DNA of 64,000 bases from Phaeobacter sp. A36a-5a (GCF_037911135.1 NZ_JBBLYU010000001.1:1736001-1800000), one strand, 5' to 3'. Positions 27,777-38,114 are shown, numbered from the stretch's first letter. Numbers and translations: made by a program. The notes: a model not told the origin generated them from the sequence alone.

Positions 27777-28075
27777 GAAAATGTCCCTGGCAGATCCGGC
27801 AACCGCCCCCGCGCTTGCCGGAAAGTTTCCTGTGTTCTGCTTCTCTTACAGTGCAACCGGTGCCAAGCCAAGTGGCCCTGTTGTGCCCGATCCCGCACAA
27901 ACCGCTCCAAAAAGGCAAAAAATGTGAACTGAACTACAGAGTTTAGTATGGACAATGCCTATATCGCCCATATCACTTAGCGCGAGTTCGCCTGAACATG
28001 CCGAATTAATGGTATGGTTGTTGAGTGGTTCTATATGTCCCGGATGGGATGACTATGAATTTAGGAAGGCCCAAG

Positions 28076-29371
28076 ATGCGTGTAATTCCCCTGATAACTG
28101 CTGCTGTTGTAACTGCAGGCTTGTATTATGCCGTGATCGAGCGGGATGCGCTTCTTGCCTTCGCCCGGGGGGAGCAGAGCGACGTGGACGCGGTGGCTGC
28201 CCCATCTGATGCGGACGCTGCGGCCCCGGCAGCTGACGCCGCTGATCCAACCGGAGCCGTTGCAGCCGCGGCGGCATATACCAAGGAGACCGGCAAATCG
28301 CCGGTCGGGGTTGTCGCCATCCGCAGCAGCGCCCGTGGTATCGACAGCGCTGTCGTGCTGCGTGGTCAGACCCAGGCCATCCGCGAGGTTGAGGTCCGGT
28401 CTGAAACCACATCCACCGTCCTGTCCGAACCGCTGCGCAAGGGTGCGCAGGTGAAGGCTGGCGATCTGCTGTGCAAGCTGGATCCCGGCACCCGCCCCTC
28501 AGCCCTGCTGGAGGCGAAGGCCCGGCTGAGCGAAGCGAAAATCCGCGTCCCTGAGGCCAAGGCCCGGCTGGAAGAGGCCCGCGCGCGGCTGCGCGAGGCG
28601 CAGATCAATCTGACCGCTGCGGCGAAACTCTCCGAAGGTGGCTTTGCCTCTGAAACCCGGCTGGCTTCGGCGCAGGCTGCCGAGCGCTCTGCGGTGGCGG
28701 GCGTGGCAACGGCGGAAACCGGGCTGGAAACCACCAGCGCAGGCATCGAAGCCGCCTCGGCACAGGTTGCCGCCTCTGAAAAGGAACTGTCGCGTCTGGA
28801 TATCCTCGCGCCATTTGACGGGCTGCTGGAAAGCGACACCGCCGAACTGGGCAGCCTGATGCAGCCCGGCAGTCTTTGTGCAACCGTGATCCAGCTCGAA
28901 ACCATCAAACTGGTCGGTTACGTGCCAGAAGCCGAAGTCAACCGTGTCACCATTGGCGCCATGGCCCGCGCCGAACTGGCAAACGGGCGTCTGGCTGCGG
29001 GCAAGGTGACCTTTATCAGCCGCTCGGCCGATCCCACCACCCGCACATTTGAGGTGGAAATCACCGTGCCGAACCCGGATCTGGCGATCCGCGACGGCCA
29101 GACCGCCGATATCGTGATCTCCGCCGAAGGTTCCAAGGCGCATTACCTGCCGCAATCCTCGCTGACGCTGAACAATGACGGCCAGCTGGGCGTGCGCGTG
29201 GTCAAAGAGGATCGGACGGTCGGATTTTACCCCGTCAGCCTCCTGCGGGATGAGGCCAGCGGTGTCTGGGTTAGCGGCCTGCCTGAACAGGCGGATGTGA
29301 TTGTTGTCGGGCAGGATTTTGTTGTTGCGGGCGTCGCTGTTGAGCCCACGTATAAAGAGGTTACCCAATGA
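28076..29371 (+). CDS. RND efflux periplasmic adaptor subunit
   Basis: This is the adaptor that links an inner-membrane RND pump to an outer-membrane channel. The 431 residues have an N-terminal hydrophobic segment and an Ala/Asp-rich linker. A barrel-sandwich half-motif (VRSETTSTVLSEPLRKGAQVKAGDLLCKLD) is followed by a long alpha-hairpin with Glu/Ala/Arg heptads and a beta-barrel. The start at 28076 is preferred because AGGAAGG lies seven bases before it; ATG at 28049 or 28055 and GTG at 28025 are upstream alternatives. It overlaps the pump gene by four bases. Confidence 0.9.
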   Translation: MRVIPLITAAVVTAGLYYAVIERDALLAFARGEQSDVDAVAAPSDADAAAPAADAADPTGAVAAAAAYTKETGKSPVGVVAIRSSARGIDSAVVLRGQTQAIREVEVRSETTSTVLSEPLRKGAQVKAGDLLCKLDPGTRPSALLEAKARLSEAKIRVPEAKARLEEARARLREAQINLTAAAKLSEGGFASETRLASAQAAERSAVAGVATAETGLETTSAGIEAASAQVAASEKELSRLDILAPFDGLLESDTAELGSLMQPGSLCATVIQLETIKLVGYVPEAEVNRVTIGAMARAELANGRLAAGKVTFISRSADPTTRTFEVEITVPNPDLAIRDGQTADIVISAEGSKAHYLPQSSLTLNNDGQLGVRVVKEDRTVGFYPVSLLRDEASGVWVSGLPEQADVIVVGQDFVVAGVAVEPTYKEVTQ

Positions 29372-32300
29372 CCGGTATCGTCAGCTGGGCCGCAGAACGG
29401 GCCCGTATGATCCTGGCGTTCATCGCCATTTCGCTGCTGGTCGGCGGCTTTGCCTATGCCAGCCTGCCCAAAGAGGGCGAGCCGGATATCGAAATCCCGG
29501 CGCTGTTCATCTCTGTCCCCTTCCCCGGCATCTCCGCCGAGGATGCCGAGACCCTGCTGGTCAAGGTGATGGAGACCGAGCTGGCCGATCTCGACGGGCT
29601 GGACAAGATGTCCTCAACCGCCGCCGAAGGCTACGCCGGTGTGGCGCTTGAGTTCGACTTTGGCTGGGACAAGACAGCGATCATGGCAGATGTCCGTGAC
29701 GCGATGGATGCCGCCGAGGCCGATTTCCCCGAGGGGGCTGAAAAATACACCATCAACGAAATCAACTTCTCAGAATTCCCCATCGTCATCGTCAACCTGA
29801 CCGGCGCCGTGCCCGAACGCACGATGGCCCGTATCGCCAAGGACTTGCAGGACGATCTTGAGGCGCTGGAACCGGTGCTCGAAGCCGGGATCGCCGGCAA
29901 TCGCGACGAGATGGTCGAAGTACTGATCGACCCGCTGCGGCTGGAGGCCTATAACGTCACCGCGCTTGAACTGATCACCGTTGTGCAGAACAACAACCAG
30001 CTGATCGCCGCCGGTGAGGTGGAAACCAATCAGGGCACCTTCTCCGTGAAGATCCCGTCATCCTTTGATGATGTGCGCGACATCTACGAGCTGCCAGTGA
30101 AGACCAATGGCGACCGCGTGGTCACCCTGGGTGAGCTGGCCACGATCAATTTCACCTTCGAGGATCGTCGCGGCACCGCGCGGTTCAACGGCGAGGACAC
30201 GGTGGCGTTGCAGGTGGTCAAGCGCAAGGGCTACAACCTGATCGACACGGTGGATCTGGTCAAGGTAACCTTGGCCGAGGCCAAGACCAAATGGCCGCCC
30301 GAGCTGAAGGCCGCCGTCTCCGTCGGCACCTCCAACGACCAGAGCCGCGTCGTCGGCTCCATGGTGAGCCAGCTGGAAGGTTCGGTCCTGACCGCTGTTG
30401 CTCTGGTGATGATCGTGGTGCTGTCGGCGCTTGGCAGCCGTGCCGCGCTGCTGGTCGGTTTTGCAATCCCGACCTCCTTCCTTTTGTGTTTTGCCTTCCT
30501 TGCGGTGATGGGCGTGAGCATCTCCAATATCGTGATGTTCGGCCTGATCCTTGCAGTGGGTATGCTGGTGGATGGCGCCATCGTGGTGGTCGAATACGCC
30601 GACAAGCGGATCAAGGAAGGCACCGGCCCGATGCACGCCTATGTCGAGGCGGCGCAGCGGATGTTCTGGCCGGTGGTTTCCTCAACCGCGACCACGCTCT
30701 GTGCCTTTCTGCCGATGCTGTTCTGGCCCGGTGTCCCCGGTGAATTCATGGGAATGCTGCCGGTCACGCTGATCTTCGTGCTCTCGGCATCGCTGGTGGT
30801 GGCGCTGATCTATCTGCCCGTCATGGGCGGTGTCACCGGCCGCATGAGCCGCCTGTTTGAAAACCTCTCCGACGGGCTACGGGCGGTTGCACCCTGGTGG
30901 CTGCGGGCCGCTCTGGTGCCGGTGATGCTCTGGGGTATGTTTGCAGGGGCGATGCAGATGCTCAACGGGGGCTATCTGCTGCCCGCTCAGGTGCCCGATA
31001 CCGCCGCGCTGATCTTTGGTGCGCTGGTCTTCGTGCTGGCGGCCTTCGGGGCCTCGGTCACGCTGGGCGCGGCCAGTCTGCACCGGACCGAGAAATCCGT
31101 CGATGCCGGCTACAAACACACGCCCTTTGGCCATTTCATCAAATTCATCGTCGGCAATCCGGTCATGCCCATCGTCACCATCGGGGCGATCGCCTTTGCC
31201 ATCATGACCGTCTTCACCATGTTCGGTCAGAACAACTACGGCGTTGAATTCTTCGTCGAATCCGAGCCGGAGCAGGCCACCGCCTATGTGCGCGCCCGTG
31301 GCAATACCTCGCTGACCGAAGAGGATGAGATGGTGCGCCAGACCGAACAGGTGATCCTGTCGCATCCGGCGGTCGTGAATGTCTTCTCCTTTGCCGGTGA
31401 AGGCGGGCTGAACACCGATGCCTCGGGCGCCCAGACCCCACCCGATACCATCGGTCAGGTCCAGTTCGAGATCATCCCATGGGAGGACCGGCCGACCCAG
31501 ACCGAAAGCTGGTTCAACGGCTGGTTCACCCGCGAGGTGACGGCAACCGAGTTCGACGGCGATACGGTGATCGAGGAGATCAACGCCGAACTGGCCAAGC
31601 TGCCGGGCTTTGAAGCGGAAATCCGCGCGCTGGCACAGGGGCCCGCCTCCGGCAAACCTGTGCACCTGCGTCTGAAAGGCGACAGCTGGGACACGCTGAC
31701 CGCCGCCACCGAGCAGGCCCGCGCCCAGTTCGAGGCAACCCCCGGTCTTGACCTGATCGAGGACAGCCTGCCGCTTCCCGGTATCGACTGGCAGATCGAC
31801 GTCGATGTCGAAAAGGCCGGGCGGTACGGCGCCGATGTGGCGACCGTTGGCGCCATGGTGCAGCTGGTCACGCGCGGCATCCTTCTGGACACCATGCGCG
31901 TTGACAGCTCGGACGAGGAAATTGAAATCCGCGTTCGCCTGCCCGAAGAAGACCGCGTCCTCTCCACCCTTGATGCGCTGAAACTGCGCACCGAGGATGG
32001 GCTGGTGCCGCTGTCGAACTTCATCACCCGCCATCCTGTTCCCAAGCTGGAAAAAATCAGCCGCGTCGAACAGCAGCGCTATTACGACGTGAAGGCGGAT
32101 ATCGAACCGGGCCTGTCAAAGGTCATCACCACCGAGACCGAGGACGGCAAGGAGCAGACGCTGGCCTATGTCAAATCTCTCCCCGAAGGAACCGCAACCG
32201 GCGAGTTGACCGGCCCGGATGGCACAGCGTTCAGGCTGCGCAGTCTTGAAGGCGCGGCCACACAAGAGGCCCTGCAATCGGCGCTGGAGGATGGCGCCCG

Positions 32301-33204
32301 TGTTGTGGCGCTCAACGCCAACGAGCGCATCGCCAAGCTGACCGAGTGGCTGGAGAGCGATCCGCTGCCCGCCGATATCACCTGGGAATGGACCGGCGAT
32401 CAGGAAGAACAGGCCGAATCCGGCGCCTTCCTGATGAAGGCCTTTGCCGGGGCGCTGGGGCTGATGTTCGTGATCCTCCTGGCGCAGTTCAACAGCTTTT
32501 ACAATTCCATCCTGGTTCTTCTGGCGGTGGTGCTGTCCACCACCGGCGTGCTGATTGGCATGATGGTCATGCAGCAGCCGTTCTCGATCATCATGACCGG
32601 CACCGGCATCGTGGCGCTGGCAGGCATCGTGGTGAACAACAATATCGTTCTGATCGACACCTATCAGGAATATGCCCAGAAGATGCCCCGGATCGAGGCG
32701 ATCATCCGCACCACCGAGGCGCGGATCCGTCCGGTTCTGCTGACCACCATCACCACGATGGCCGGCCTGGCACCGATGATGTTCGGGCTCAGCCTCGATT
32801 TCATCAATGGCGGCTATTCCATCGACAGCCCGACCTCGCTGTGGTGGAAACAGCTGGCTACCGCCGTGGTCTTTGGTCTGGGGATTGCCACCGTGCTGAC
32901 GCTGCTGGTGACACCCTCGCTGCTGGCGATCCGGGTGTGGCTGTGGATCTATGTCGCCGCCCTTGGCCGCCTGCTTGCACGGCTTACCGGCGGGCGGTCC
33001 AGCCAGATCGCGCGAGACATGCGCCTCGCGACCAAGGCCCGCACCCTGCCCACCACCGAGATCCTGTGGGAGCGTGAAGGCAGGCTGGACAATGAACGAG
33101 ACCCAGCGATGTCGGCGCCCGAAGCGGCACAGACCAGGCCGGACGAGGGCTGGGAGGAAGAGAAGGGCAAACCGCCCTCAACACCGCTGCGCGCCGCCGA
33201 ATAA
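29368..33204 (+). CDS. RND efflux pump permease (AcrB/HAE-1-like)
   Basis: This proton-driven inner-membrane pump is longer (1278 residues) than the usual 1020-1050. It has the 12-span plan with two large periplasmic loops. RND motifs include the N-terminal FAYASLPKEGEPDIEIP, LILAVGMLVDGAIVVVEYADK in the first half and GIVALAGIVVNNNIVLIDTY in the second. The extra length is in a hydrophobic insert after the first transmembrane block (about residues 505-580, two added helices) and a charged C-terminal tail. No outer-membrane factor or regulator is adjacent. The substrate is unknown. Confidence 0.92.
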   Translation: MTGIVSWAAERARMILAFIAISLLVGGFAYASLPKEGEPDIEIPALFISVPFPGISAEDAETLLVKVMETELADLDGLDKMSSTAAEGYAGVALEFDFGWDKTAIMADVRDAMDAAEADFPEGAEKYTINEINFSEFPIVIVNLTGAVPERTMARIAKDLQDDLEALEPVLEAGIAGNRDEMVEVLIDPLRLEAYNVTALELITVVQNNNQLIAAGEVETNQGTFSVKIPSSFDDVRDIYELPVKTNGDRVVTLGELATINFTFEDRRGTARFNGEDTVALQVVKRKGYNLIDTVDLVKVTLAEAKTKWPPELKAAVSVGTSNDQSRVVGSMVSQLEGSVLTAVALVMIVVLSALGSRAALLVGFAIPTSFLLCFAFLAVMGVSISNIVMFGLILAVGMLVDGAIVVVEYADKRIKEGTGPMHAYVEAAQRMFWPVVSSTATTLCAFLPMLFWPGVPGEFMGMLPVTLIFVLSASLVVALIYLPVMGGVTGRMSRLFENLSDGLRAVAPWWLRAALVPVMLWGMFAGAMQMLNGGYLLPAQVPDTAALIFGALVFVLAAFGASVTLGAASLHRTEKSVDAGYKHTPFGHFIKFIVGNPVMPIVTIGAIAFAIMTVFTMFGQNNYGVEFFVESEPEQATAYVRARGNTSLTEEDEMVRQTEQVILSHPAVVNVFSFAGEGGLNTDASGAQTPPDTIGQVQFEIIPWEDRPTQTESWFNGWFTREVTATEFDGDTVIEEINAELAKLPGFEAEIRALAQGPASGKPVHLRLKGDSWDTLTAATEQARAQFEATPGLDLIEDSLPLPGIDWQIDVDVEKAGRYGADVATVGAMVQLVTRGILLDTMRVDSSDEEIEIRVRLPEEDRVLSTLDALKLRTEDGLVPLSNFITRHPVPKLEKISRVEQQRYYDVKADIEPGLSKVITTETEDGKEQTLAYVKSLPEGTATGELTGPDGTAFRLRSLEGAATQEALQSALEDGARVVALNANERIAKLTEWLESDPLPADITWEWTGDQEEQAESGAFLMKAFAGALGLMFVILLAQFNSFYNSILVLLAVVLSTTGVLIGMMVMQQPFSIIMTGTGIVALAGIVVNNNIVLIDTYQEYAQKMPRIEAIIRTTEARIRPVLLTTITTMAGLAPMMFGLSLDFINGGYSIDSPTSLWWKQLATAVVFGLGIATVLTLLVTPSLLAIRVWLWIYVAALGRLLARLTGGRSSQIARDMRLATKARTLPTTEILWEREGRLDNERDPAMSAPEAAQTRPDEGWEEEKGKPPSTPLRAAE

Positions 33205-33210
33205 CCAGCC

Positions 33211-33234
33211 AACGCCCCGCCACCGCGGGGCGTT
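33211..33234 (+). terminator. Hairpin after the RND operon
   Basis: A perfect ten-base stem AACGCCCCGC / GCGGGGCGTT with a CACC loop is followed by GTGCGTTTGTT, a weak T-tract. Confidence 0.65.
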
Positions 33235-33423
33235 GTGCGTTTGTTGGGACCAAAGCGCAGCCATCGGCGGCCAGCGACCAATCCGCCGCATCTGCATATT
33301 TTGGTGGTAATGAACGGCCAGCTGGGCCAGCCTGAAGACATTCCGCCGACCGCAGCACCAGCCGGGCGCCAGAAGACAGCCGCGCGGTTCCAGCCAGCCC
33401 CGCCAGCAGAGAGGACCCATCAG

Positions 33424-33651
33424 ATGCCCGATTTCAACGATATGTTCGAACTCACCATTGCCGACGTCGATCTGATCGAAACCGCACTGCAACGCACGCG
33501 GGACGCACTGGCTGACGGCAGTCAAACCGTGCAGGGCATCGCCGGTCACAACCGCGCCGACAGCCTGCGTCAGATCCACGATCTGCTCGGACGGCTGCAC
33601 AATCAAAAGATTTTCTACAAACCAAAGGACGGGGTCTACGTCAGCGGCTAG
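33424..33651 (+). CDS. Small conserved-looking hypothetical protein
   Basis: A 75-residue soluble helical protein starts at the ATG at 33424 after AGAGAGGA. It has an amphipathic core (VDLIETALQRTRDALADG ... LRQIHDLLGRLHNQKIFYKP). No signal peptide, membrane segment or Cys pair is seen. The base composition at third positions is that of a true gene. I do not recognise a family. It lies convergent to the ABC exporter gene. Confidence 0.65.
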   Translation: MPDFNDMFELTIADVDLIETALQRTRDALADGSQTVQGIAGHNRADSLRQIHDLLGRLHNQKIFYKPKDGVYVSG

Positions 33652-33686
33652 CCGCGCCGCAGACCCCCCTTATCCCCGCAGGGTGA

Positions 33687-35525
33687 TCAGGCGGCGTCCT
33701 GATCCGATTGCTGGCGCTGCCACAGATGCGCGTAGCGGCCTTCGCTGGCCAGCAGCTCGTCATGGGTGCCGCGCTCGGCGATCTCGCCCTGTTCCAGCAC
33801 AATGATCTGGTCGGCCTCTGCAACCGTGCTCAGACGGTGGGCAATGGTGATCACCGTCCGCCCCTGCCCGGCGCGCGACAGCGCCTCCTTGATCTCTTGT
33901 TCTGTGTCGCTGTCCAGCGCCGATGTCGCCTCGTCCAGCAGCAGGATTGGCGGGTTCTTCAGCAGGGTACGGGCAATGCCCACCCGCTGCTTCTCACCGC
34001 CCGACAGCTTCAGCCCCCGCTCGCCGACCTGCGTCTCATACCCCTCAGGCAGCCGCATGATGAAGTCGTGGATCTGCGCATCCCGCGCGGCCTGTTCCAC
34101 CTCTTCCTGCGTGGCTCCAGCACGGCCATAGGCGATATTGTAGCGGATCGTATCGTTGAACAGCACGGTATCCTGCGGCACCACGCCAATCGCGGCATGA
34201 AGGCTCTTTTGCGTGACATCCCGCACATCCTGCCCGTCAATGCGCAAGGCCCCGCGGGTGACATCATAGAACCGGAACAACAGCCGCCCGATAGTGGATT
34301 TGCCCGACCCGGTAGACCCAACGATGGCCACGGTCTGCCCCGCCGCCACCTCAATACTCACGCCTCTCAGGATCTGCCGGTCGCTGTCGTAGCCGAACTC
34401 CACATTCTCCAGCGTGATGGCACCGCCGTTGACCTGCAACACCTTGGCATCACCCCGATCCTTCACATCCGGGTCCTGTTCGATCAGATCGAACATCTCG
34501 CCCATATCCACAAGGCTCTGACGGATCTCACGGTAGACGGTCCCGAGAAAGTTCAGCGGCACGGTGATCTGGATCATATAGGCGTTGACCATGACAAAAT
34601 CGCCCACCGTCAGATTACCCTGCTGCACGCCGATCGCGGCCATCACCATCACCACCACCAGACCGCCGGTGATCACCAGGCTCTGGCCAAAGTTCAGGAA
34701 TGCCAGCGAATAGGCAGTCTTCAGCGCGGCCTTGGCATAGGCCCGCATCGCCACGTCGTAGCGCTCGGTCTCACGATCCTCGGCGCCGAAATATTTGACC
34801 GTCTCATAGTTCAGCAGGCTGTCGATCGCCTTCTGGTTGGCATCGGTGTCCTGCTTGTTCATCTCGCGGCGCAGTTTCACCCGCCATTCCGTCACCGCAA
34901 AGGTGAACCAGACATAAAGCCCGACAGTGACCGCCACCACGACCAGATACCAGATGTCAAACAGCACCGCGAGGATGACGGCAACCAGCACCAACTCCAG
35001 CACCAGAGGCCCGATGGAAAACAGAAGAAAGCGCAGCAGGAACTCCACGCCTTTGACGCCACGTTCGATAATCCGGCTCAGCCCGCCGGTTTTGCGGGTG
35101 ATGTGATAGCGCATCGACAGGCGGTGAATATGGCGAAAGGTCTCCAGCGCCAGACGCCTCAGTGCCCGTTGACCGACAGGCGCAAACACCGCATCACGCA
35201 GCTGCTGAAACCCGGTGGTCAGAACCCGCGCCACGCCATAGGCCACCGTCAGACCAACAGCCCCCAACGCCAGAGGCGGCACGCCTTCTCCCGCGAGGCT
35301 ATCGACCGCACCCTTGTAGAGCATCGGCGTATAGACCGCGACCAGCTTGGCCAGGATCAGCACCGCCAGCGCCGCCACCACGCGGTATTTGACCCAGGCC
35401 TGATCCTTTGGCCACAGGTAGGGAAAAACGCGGCGCAGGGTGCGCAGGCCGGAACGGCGCTCCTCCTGCGCAGTGGTCATATCGCTGTCCGTCATCACAT
35501 GTCCTTGTTGCAAGACCTCTGACAT
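33687..35525 (-). CDS. Atm1-type ABC exporter (fused membrane and ATPase domains)
   Basis: The 612-residue half-transporter has six membrane spans (about residues 45-350) and one ATPase domain with Walker A GSTGSGKST, signature LSGGEKQR, Walker B ILLLDEATSALD and the His of IAHRLSTV. Features typical of Atm1/HMT1/ABCB7 are the intracellular-loop patch NYETVKYFGAEDRE and the middle motif KTGGLSRIIERGVKG. Bacterial relatives export glutathione-complexed metals or sulfur species needed for Fe-S balance. Later in-frame ATGs at 35495 and 35480 are possible starts. It is downstream of the LysM gene on the same strand. Confidence 0.9.
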   Translation of the reverse strand: MSEVLQQGHVMTDSDMTTAQEERRSGLRTLRRVFPYLWPKDQAWVKYRVVAALAVLILAKLVAVYTPMLYKGAVDSLAGEGVPPLALGAVGLTVAYGVARVLTTGFQQLRDAVFAPVGQRALRRLALETFRHIHRLSMRYHITRKTGGLSRIIERGVKGVEFLLRFLLFSIGPLVLELVLVAVILAVLFDIWYLVVVAVTVGLYVWFTFAVTEWRVKLRREMNKQDTDANQKAIDSLLNYETVKYFGAEDRETERYDVAMRAYAKAALKTAYSLAFLNFGQSLVITGGLVVVMVMAAIGVQQGNLTVGDFVMVNAYMIQITVPLNFLGTVYREIRQSLVDMGEMFDLIEQDPDVKDRGDAKVLQVNGGAITLENVEFGYDSDRQILRGVSIEVAAGQTVAIVGSTGSGKSTIGRLLFRFYDVTRGALRIDGQDVRDVTQKSLHAAIGVVPQDTVLFNDTIRYNIAYGRAGATQEEVEQAARDAQIHDFIMRLPEGYETQVGERGLKLSGGEKQRVGIARTLLKNPPILLLDEATSALDSDTEQEIKEALSRAGQGRTVITIAHRLSTVAEADQIIVLEQGEIAERGTHDELLASEGRYAHLWQRQQSDQDAA

Positions 35526-35632
35526 AGGGCCGTGCCGACCAATTGGCCAGCATGGCCCTGCGCCGTATCCCGACTTTTGGCCCGACTATTATCCCGGCCT
35601 TTGCGCAGCCCCCCCGCGCGGCGACAGTCGTC

Positions 35633-37393
35633 TTATTGCACCGGCACCGAGAATACCTGACCGGGGTAGATCAGATCCGGGTTGCGGATCGCCGCGCGGT
35701 TGGCATCAAATACCCGCACATACAGCAGCCCGTCGCCATAACGTTCGCGCGAAATCGCCCAGAGCGTATCGCCCTCCTGCACCGTGACCAGGCGCACCTG
35801 AGGCTGCGTGCCGGTTGGGGCGGCATCGGGGGCAGCTGCGGTTTCGACAGGCGGTTGCAGCACCTCCGGCGCTTCCCGTTTGAACGGGGTTTCAAGCCGG
35901 CTCAGCACCTTGCCCTCGGTATCCAGCGCATCCAGTCGCAGCGCGTAGATCCCCGGCGCCACATTGGGCAGAATACCGGACCAGCGGCCTTCCTCATCCA
36001 CCGGCAGATCGGCAATCGCCGCATTGTCAAGATAGGCGCGCACCACCGCATCCGCGCGCACCCGCCCGCTCAGCACCACGGAGCCCGCATCATCATAGGA
36101 AATGGTCTCCAGCGCCACGGTATCGGGCGCCTCTGCCAGTCGCGGCGTGGGGGGCTGGACCAGCGTCACGCCGCTGGCATCGGACCGCAGCACCGCCACC
36201 TGTTCCGGTGCGGCGGCGGCTGGCGCGTCCTGGCCTGTGGTCTGCGCCACATCCGCCGCAGCGGCCTCAGCCATCTCGACTGTGGTTTCCGCCACCTCGG
36301 CAGGTGCCACCGCACTATCCTCAGCCGGGCTGTCCACCGCAGCCTGCGCAACATCTGCGGGATCTGCATCCGGTTCTGCGGCCAGCTCTGCCGCCACCGG
36401 TGCGGCAGGTGCAGCGCTCACAACAGGAGAGGCTTCAGCTGTTTCCGTTGCAGCGGTCGTGACCTCAGCCTGCACCGCCTCACTTGCCACCGCCTCACTT
36501 GCCACTGCCTCGCTCTGCACGGCCTCAGCCTGCGCAGCCTCGCTTTGAACGGCCACGTTCACGGTTTCCTCGGCGGCCGCATCGGCTGCGACATCCGCTG
36601 CCACCGGCGCCTCGGCGACCGGGGCATCAACCGCGTCGGCCTGTGCCACCTGCACCGGCGCGACGGGCACGACAGGTGCCAGAATGAACTCTGCATCAGA
36701 GGCCGCAACCGCCTCCCCCAAGGTGGCTGTCAGCGAAATCACCTGCGGCTGATCCGAGGGCGCAACCGAGGTGAACAGCACAAAGCTGCCATCCGACGGC
36801 ACCGTCAGCGTCTCCAGCACCGCACCGTCCAGCATTAGCGAGATCACCGATCCCGGCGTCGCCCGCCCGGCAACCATTCCGCTGCCATCGGTCTCAAACC
36901 GTGCAAGATCCATCTGCGGGGCTGTCAACGTCACGGCGGGTGTTTCAGCAGGCGTCTCATCTGCCGATGGCGCGGCCTCGACGGCGCTGGTCTCTGCTGC
37001 CCCTGCCACAACCACCTCGACCGCCTGCTCGGCCTCGGCCGCCTGCTCCGCATCCGCGCGCGCCGCCGCTTCGACAGGCGCTTCACCGCCCGCAGGCTGA
37101 TCGACCTCGGCCGGTGCCGTCGCATCCGTCGCAGCCACTGTCACCTCGGTTTCTGTCACCGTCTCTTCGGGCGCATCGCTGCCCACCTCGGGCGAAGCCA
37201 GCTTGCGATCTGAGGCGGAGACGCTCGGCGTGATCACCACCTTGTCGCCATTGGCGGCGGAGCCATCGCCGCCCAAGCCGCGCTCACCACCGCCCCATTG
37301 CAGGAAAACCACCCCGCCCAGCACCGCGACCACCGCAGCAGCGCCCCCGATGGCGATGGCGGATATGCCACCTTTGCCCGTTACATCCGTCAT
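35633..37393 (-). CDS. Membrane-anchored LysM protein with long Ala/Glu-rich linker
   Basis: The 586-residue product starts at the ATG at 37393. An N-terminal hydrophobic helix (SAIAIGGAAAVVAVLGGVVFLQW) acts as anchor or uncleaved signal. Long Ala/Glu/Val low-complexity stretches follow, with repeats such as SEAVASEAVASEAV. Two Ig-like segments are seen (ISLMLDGAVLETLTVPSDGSF and VLSGRVRADAVVRAYLDN). The C-terminal LysM domain (VQEGDTLWAISRERYGDG ... NPDLIYPGQVFSVP) binds peptidoglycan. A tether between inner membrane and cell wall is the likely role. It is divergent from the LOG gene. Confidence 0.85.
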   Translation of the reverse strand: MTDVTGKGGISAIAIGGAAAVVAVLGGVVFLQWGGGERGLGGDGSAANGDKVVITPSVSASDRKLASPEVGSDAPEETVTETEVTVAATDATAPAEVDQPAGGEAPVEAAARADAEQAAEAEQAVEVVVAGAAETSAVEAAPSADETPAETPAVTLTAPQMDLARFETDGSGMVAGRATPGSVISLMLDGAVLETLTVPSDGSFVLFTSVAPSDQPQVISLTATLGEAVAASDAEFILAPVVPVAPVQVAQADAVDAPVAEAPVAADVAADAAAEETVNVAVQSEAAQAEAVQSEAVASEAVASEAVQAEVTTAATETAEASPVVSAAPAAPVAAELAAEPDADPADVAQAAVDSPAEDSAVAPAEVAETTVEMAEAAAADVAQTTGQDAPAAAAPEQVAVLRSDASGVTLVQPPTPRLAEAPDTVALETISYDDAGSVVLSGRVRADAVVRAYLDNAAIADLPVDEEGRWSGILPNVAPGIYALRLDALDTEGKVLSRLETPFKREAPEVLQPPVETAAAPDAAPTGTQPQVRLVTVQEGDTLWAISRERYGDGLLYVRVFDANRAAIRNPDLIYPGQVFSVPVQ

Positions 37394-37557
37394 TCCATTC
37401 CTTCCCTTCCGACCCCGAAAAGACCTCCACCGGTCGTCCTCGGGTCCGATCCTGCGGGATGTCCCCCCCGCTTGCTTGAGCCAGCCATACAATGCCGCTA
37501 TCAGGGACCAAAGGACGACTTATTTCCCCGCCGAACACAACAAAAAAGGTGACTGCC

Positions 37558-38100
37558 ATGCGTATTCATTCCGTCTGTGTGTATTGTGGATCGCGCGATG
37601 GGATCCGTCCGGCCTATGCCGAGGCCGCCGAGGCGCTCGGAACCGGGCTTGCCCAACAGGGGCAGCGGCTGGTCTATGGCGCCGGGGATGTCGGGCTGAT
37701 GGGCCGGGTGGCGCGGGCGGCACAGGCGGCGGGCGGGCGCACCTTTGGCGTCATTCCCGAACATCTGGTCCGCCGCGAGGTCGCCAAGACCGACCTCAAC
37801 ACCTATGTGGTCACCGAAACCATGCACGAACGCAAAAAGGTGATGCTCTACAACGCCGATGCCGTGGTGGTGCTGCCGGGCGGTGCCGGCTCGCTTGACG
37901 AGCTGTTCGAGGCGCTGACCTGGCGTCAGCTCGACCTGCACCGGAAACCGATCCTGGTCCTCAACATCGACGGTTACTGGGATCCGCTGAAGGCCCTGGT
38001 GGAGCATGTGGTGGCCGAAGGGTTCGCCGGGGCCGAGACAACGGCGGCGCTCACCTGGGTCACCAGCGTCGAGGATGCGCTGACCGCGCTGCGCGGCTGA
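37558..38100 (+). CDS. LOG-family Rossmann-fold protein (TIGR00730)
   Basis: The 180-residue protein has the LOG-family signature PGGAGSLDELFE and the opening SVCVYCGSRDG. Family members hydrolyse cytokinin riboside 5'-monophosphate or simpler nucleotide monophosphates; they were earlier misnamed lysine decarboxylases. The ATG at 37558 follows AAAAAAGGTGA. An upstream open frame is not conserved. Substrate in this bacterium is unknown. Confidence 0.9.
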   Translation: MRIHSVCVYCGSRDGIRPAYAEAAEALGTGLAQQGQRLVYGAGDVGLMGRVARAAQAAGGRTFGVIPEHLVRREVAKTDLNTYVVTETMHERKKVMLYNADAVVVLPGGAGSLDELFEALTWRQLDLHRKPILVLNIDGYWDPLKALVEHVVAEGFAGAETTAALTWVTSVEDALTALRG

Positions 38101-38114
38101 TCTCGACAACAAAT

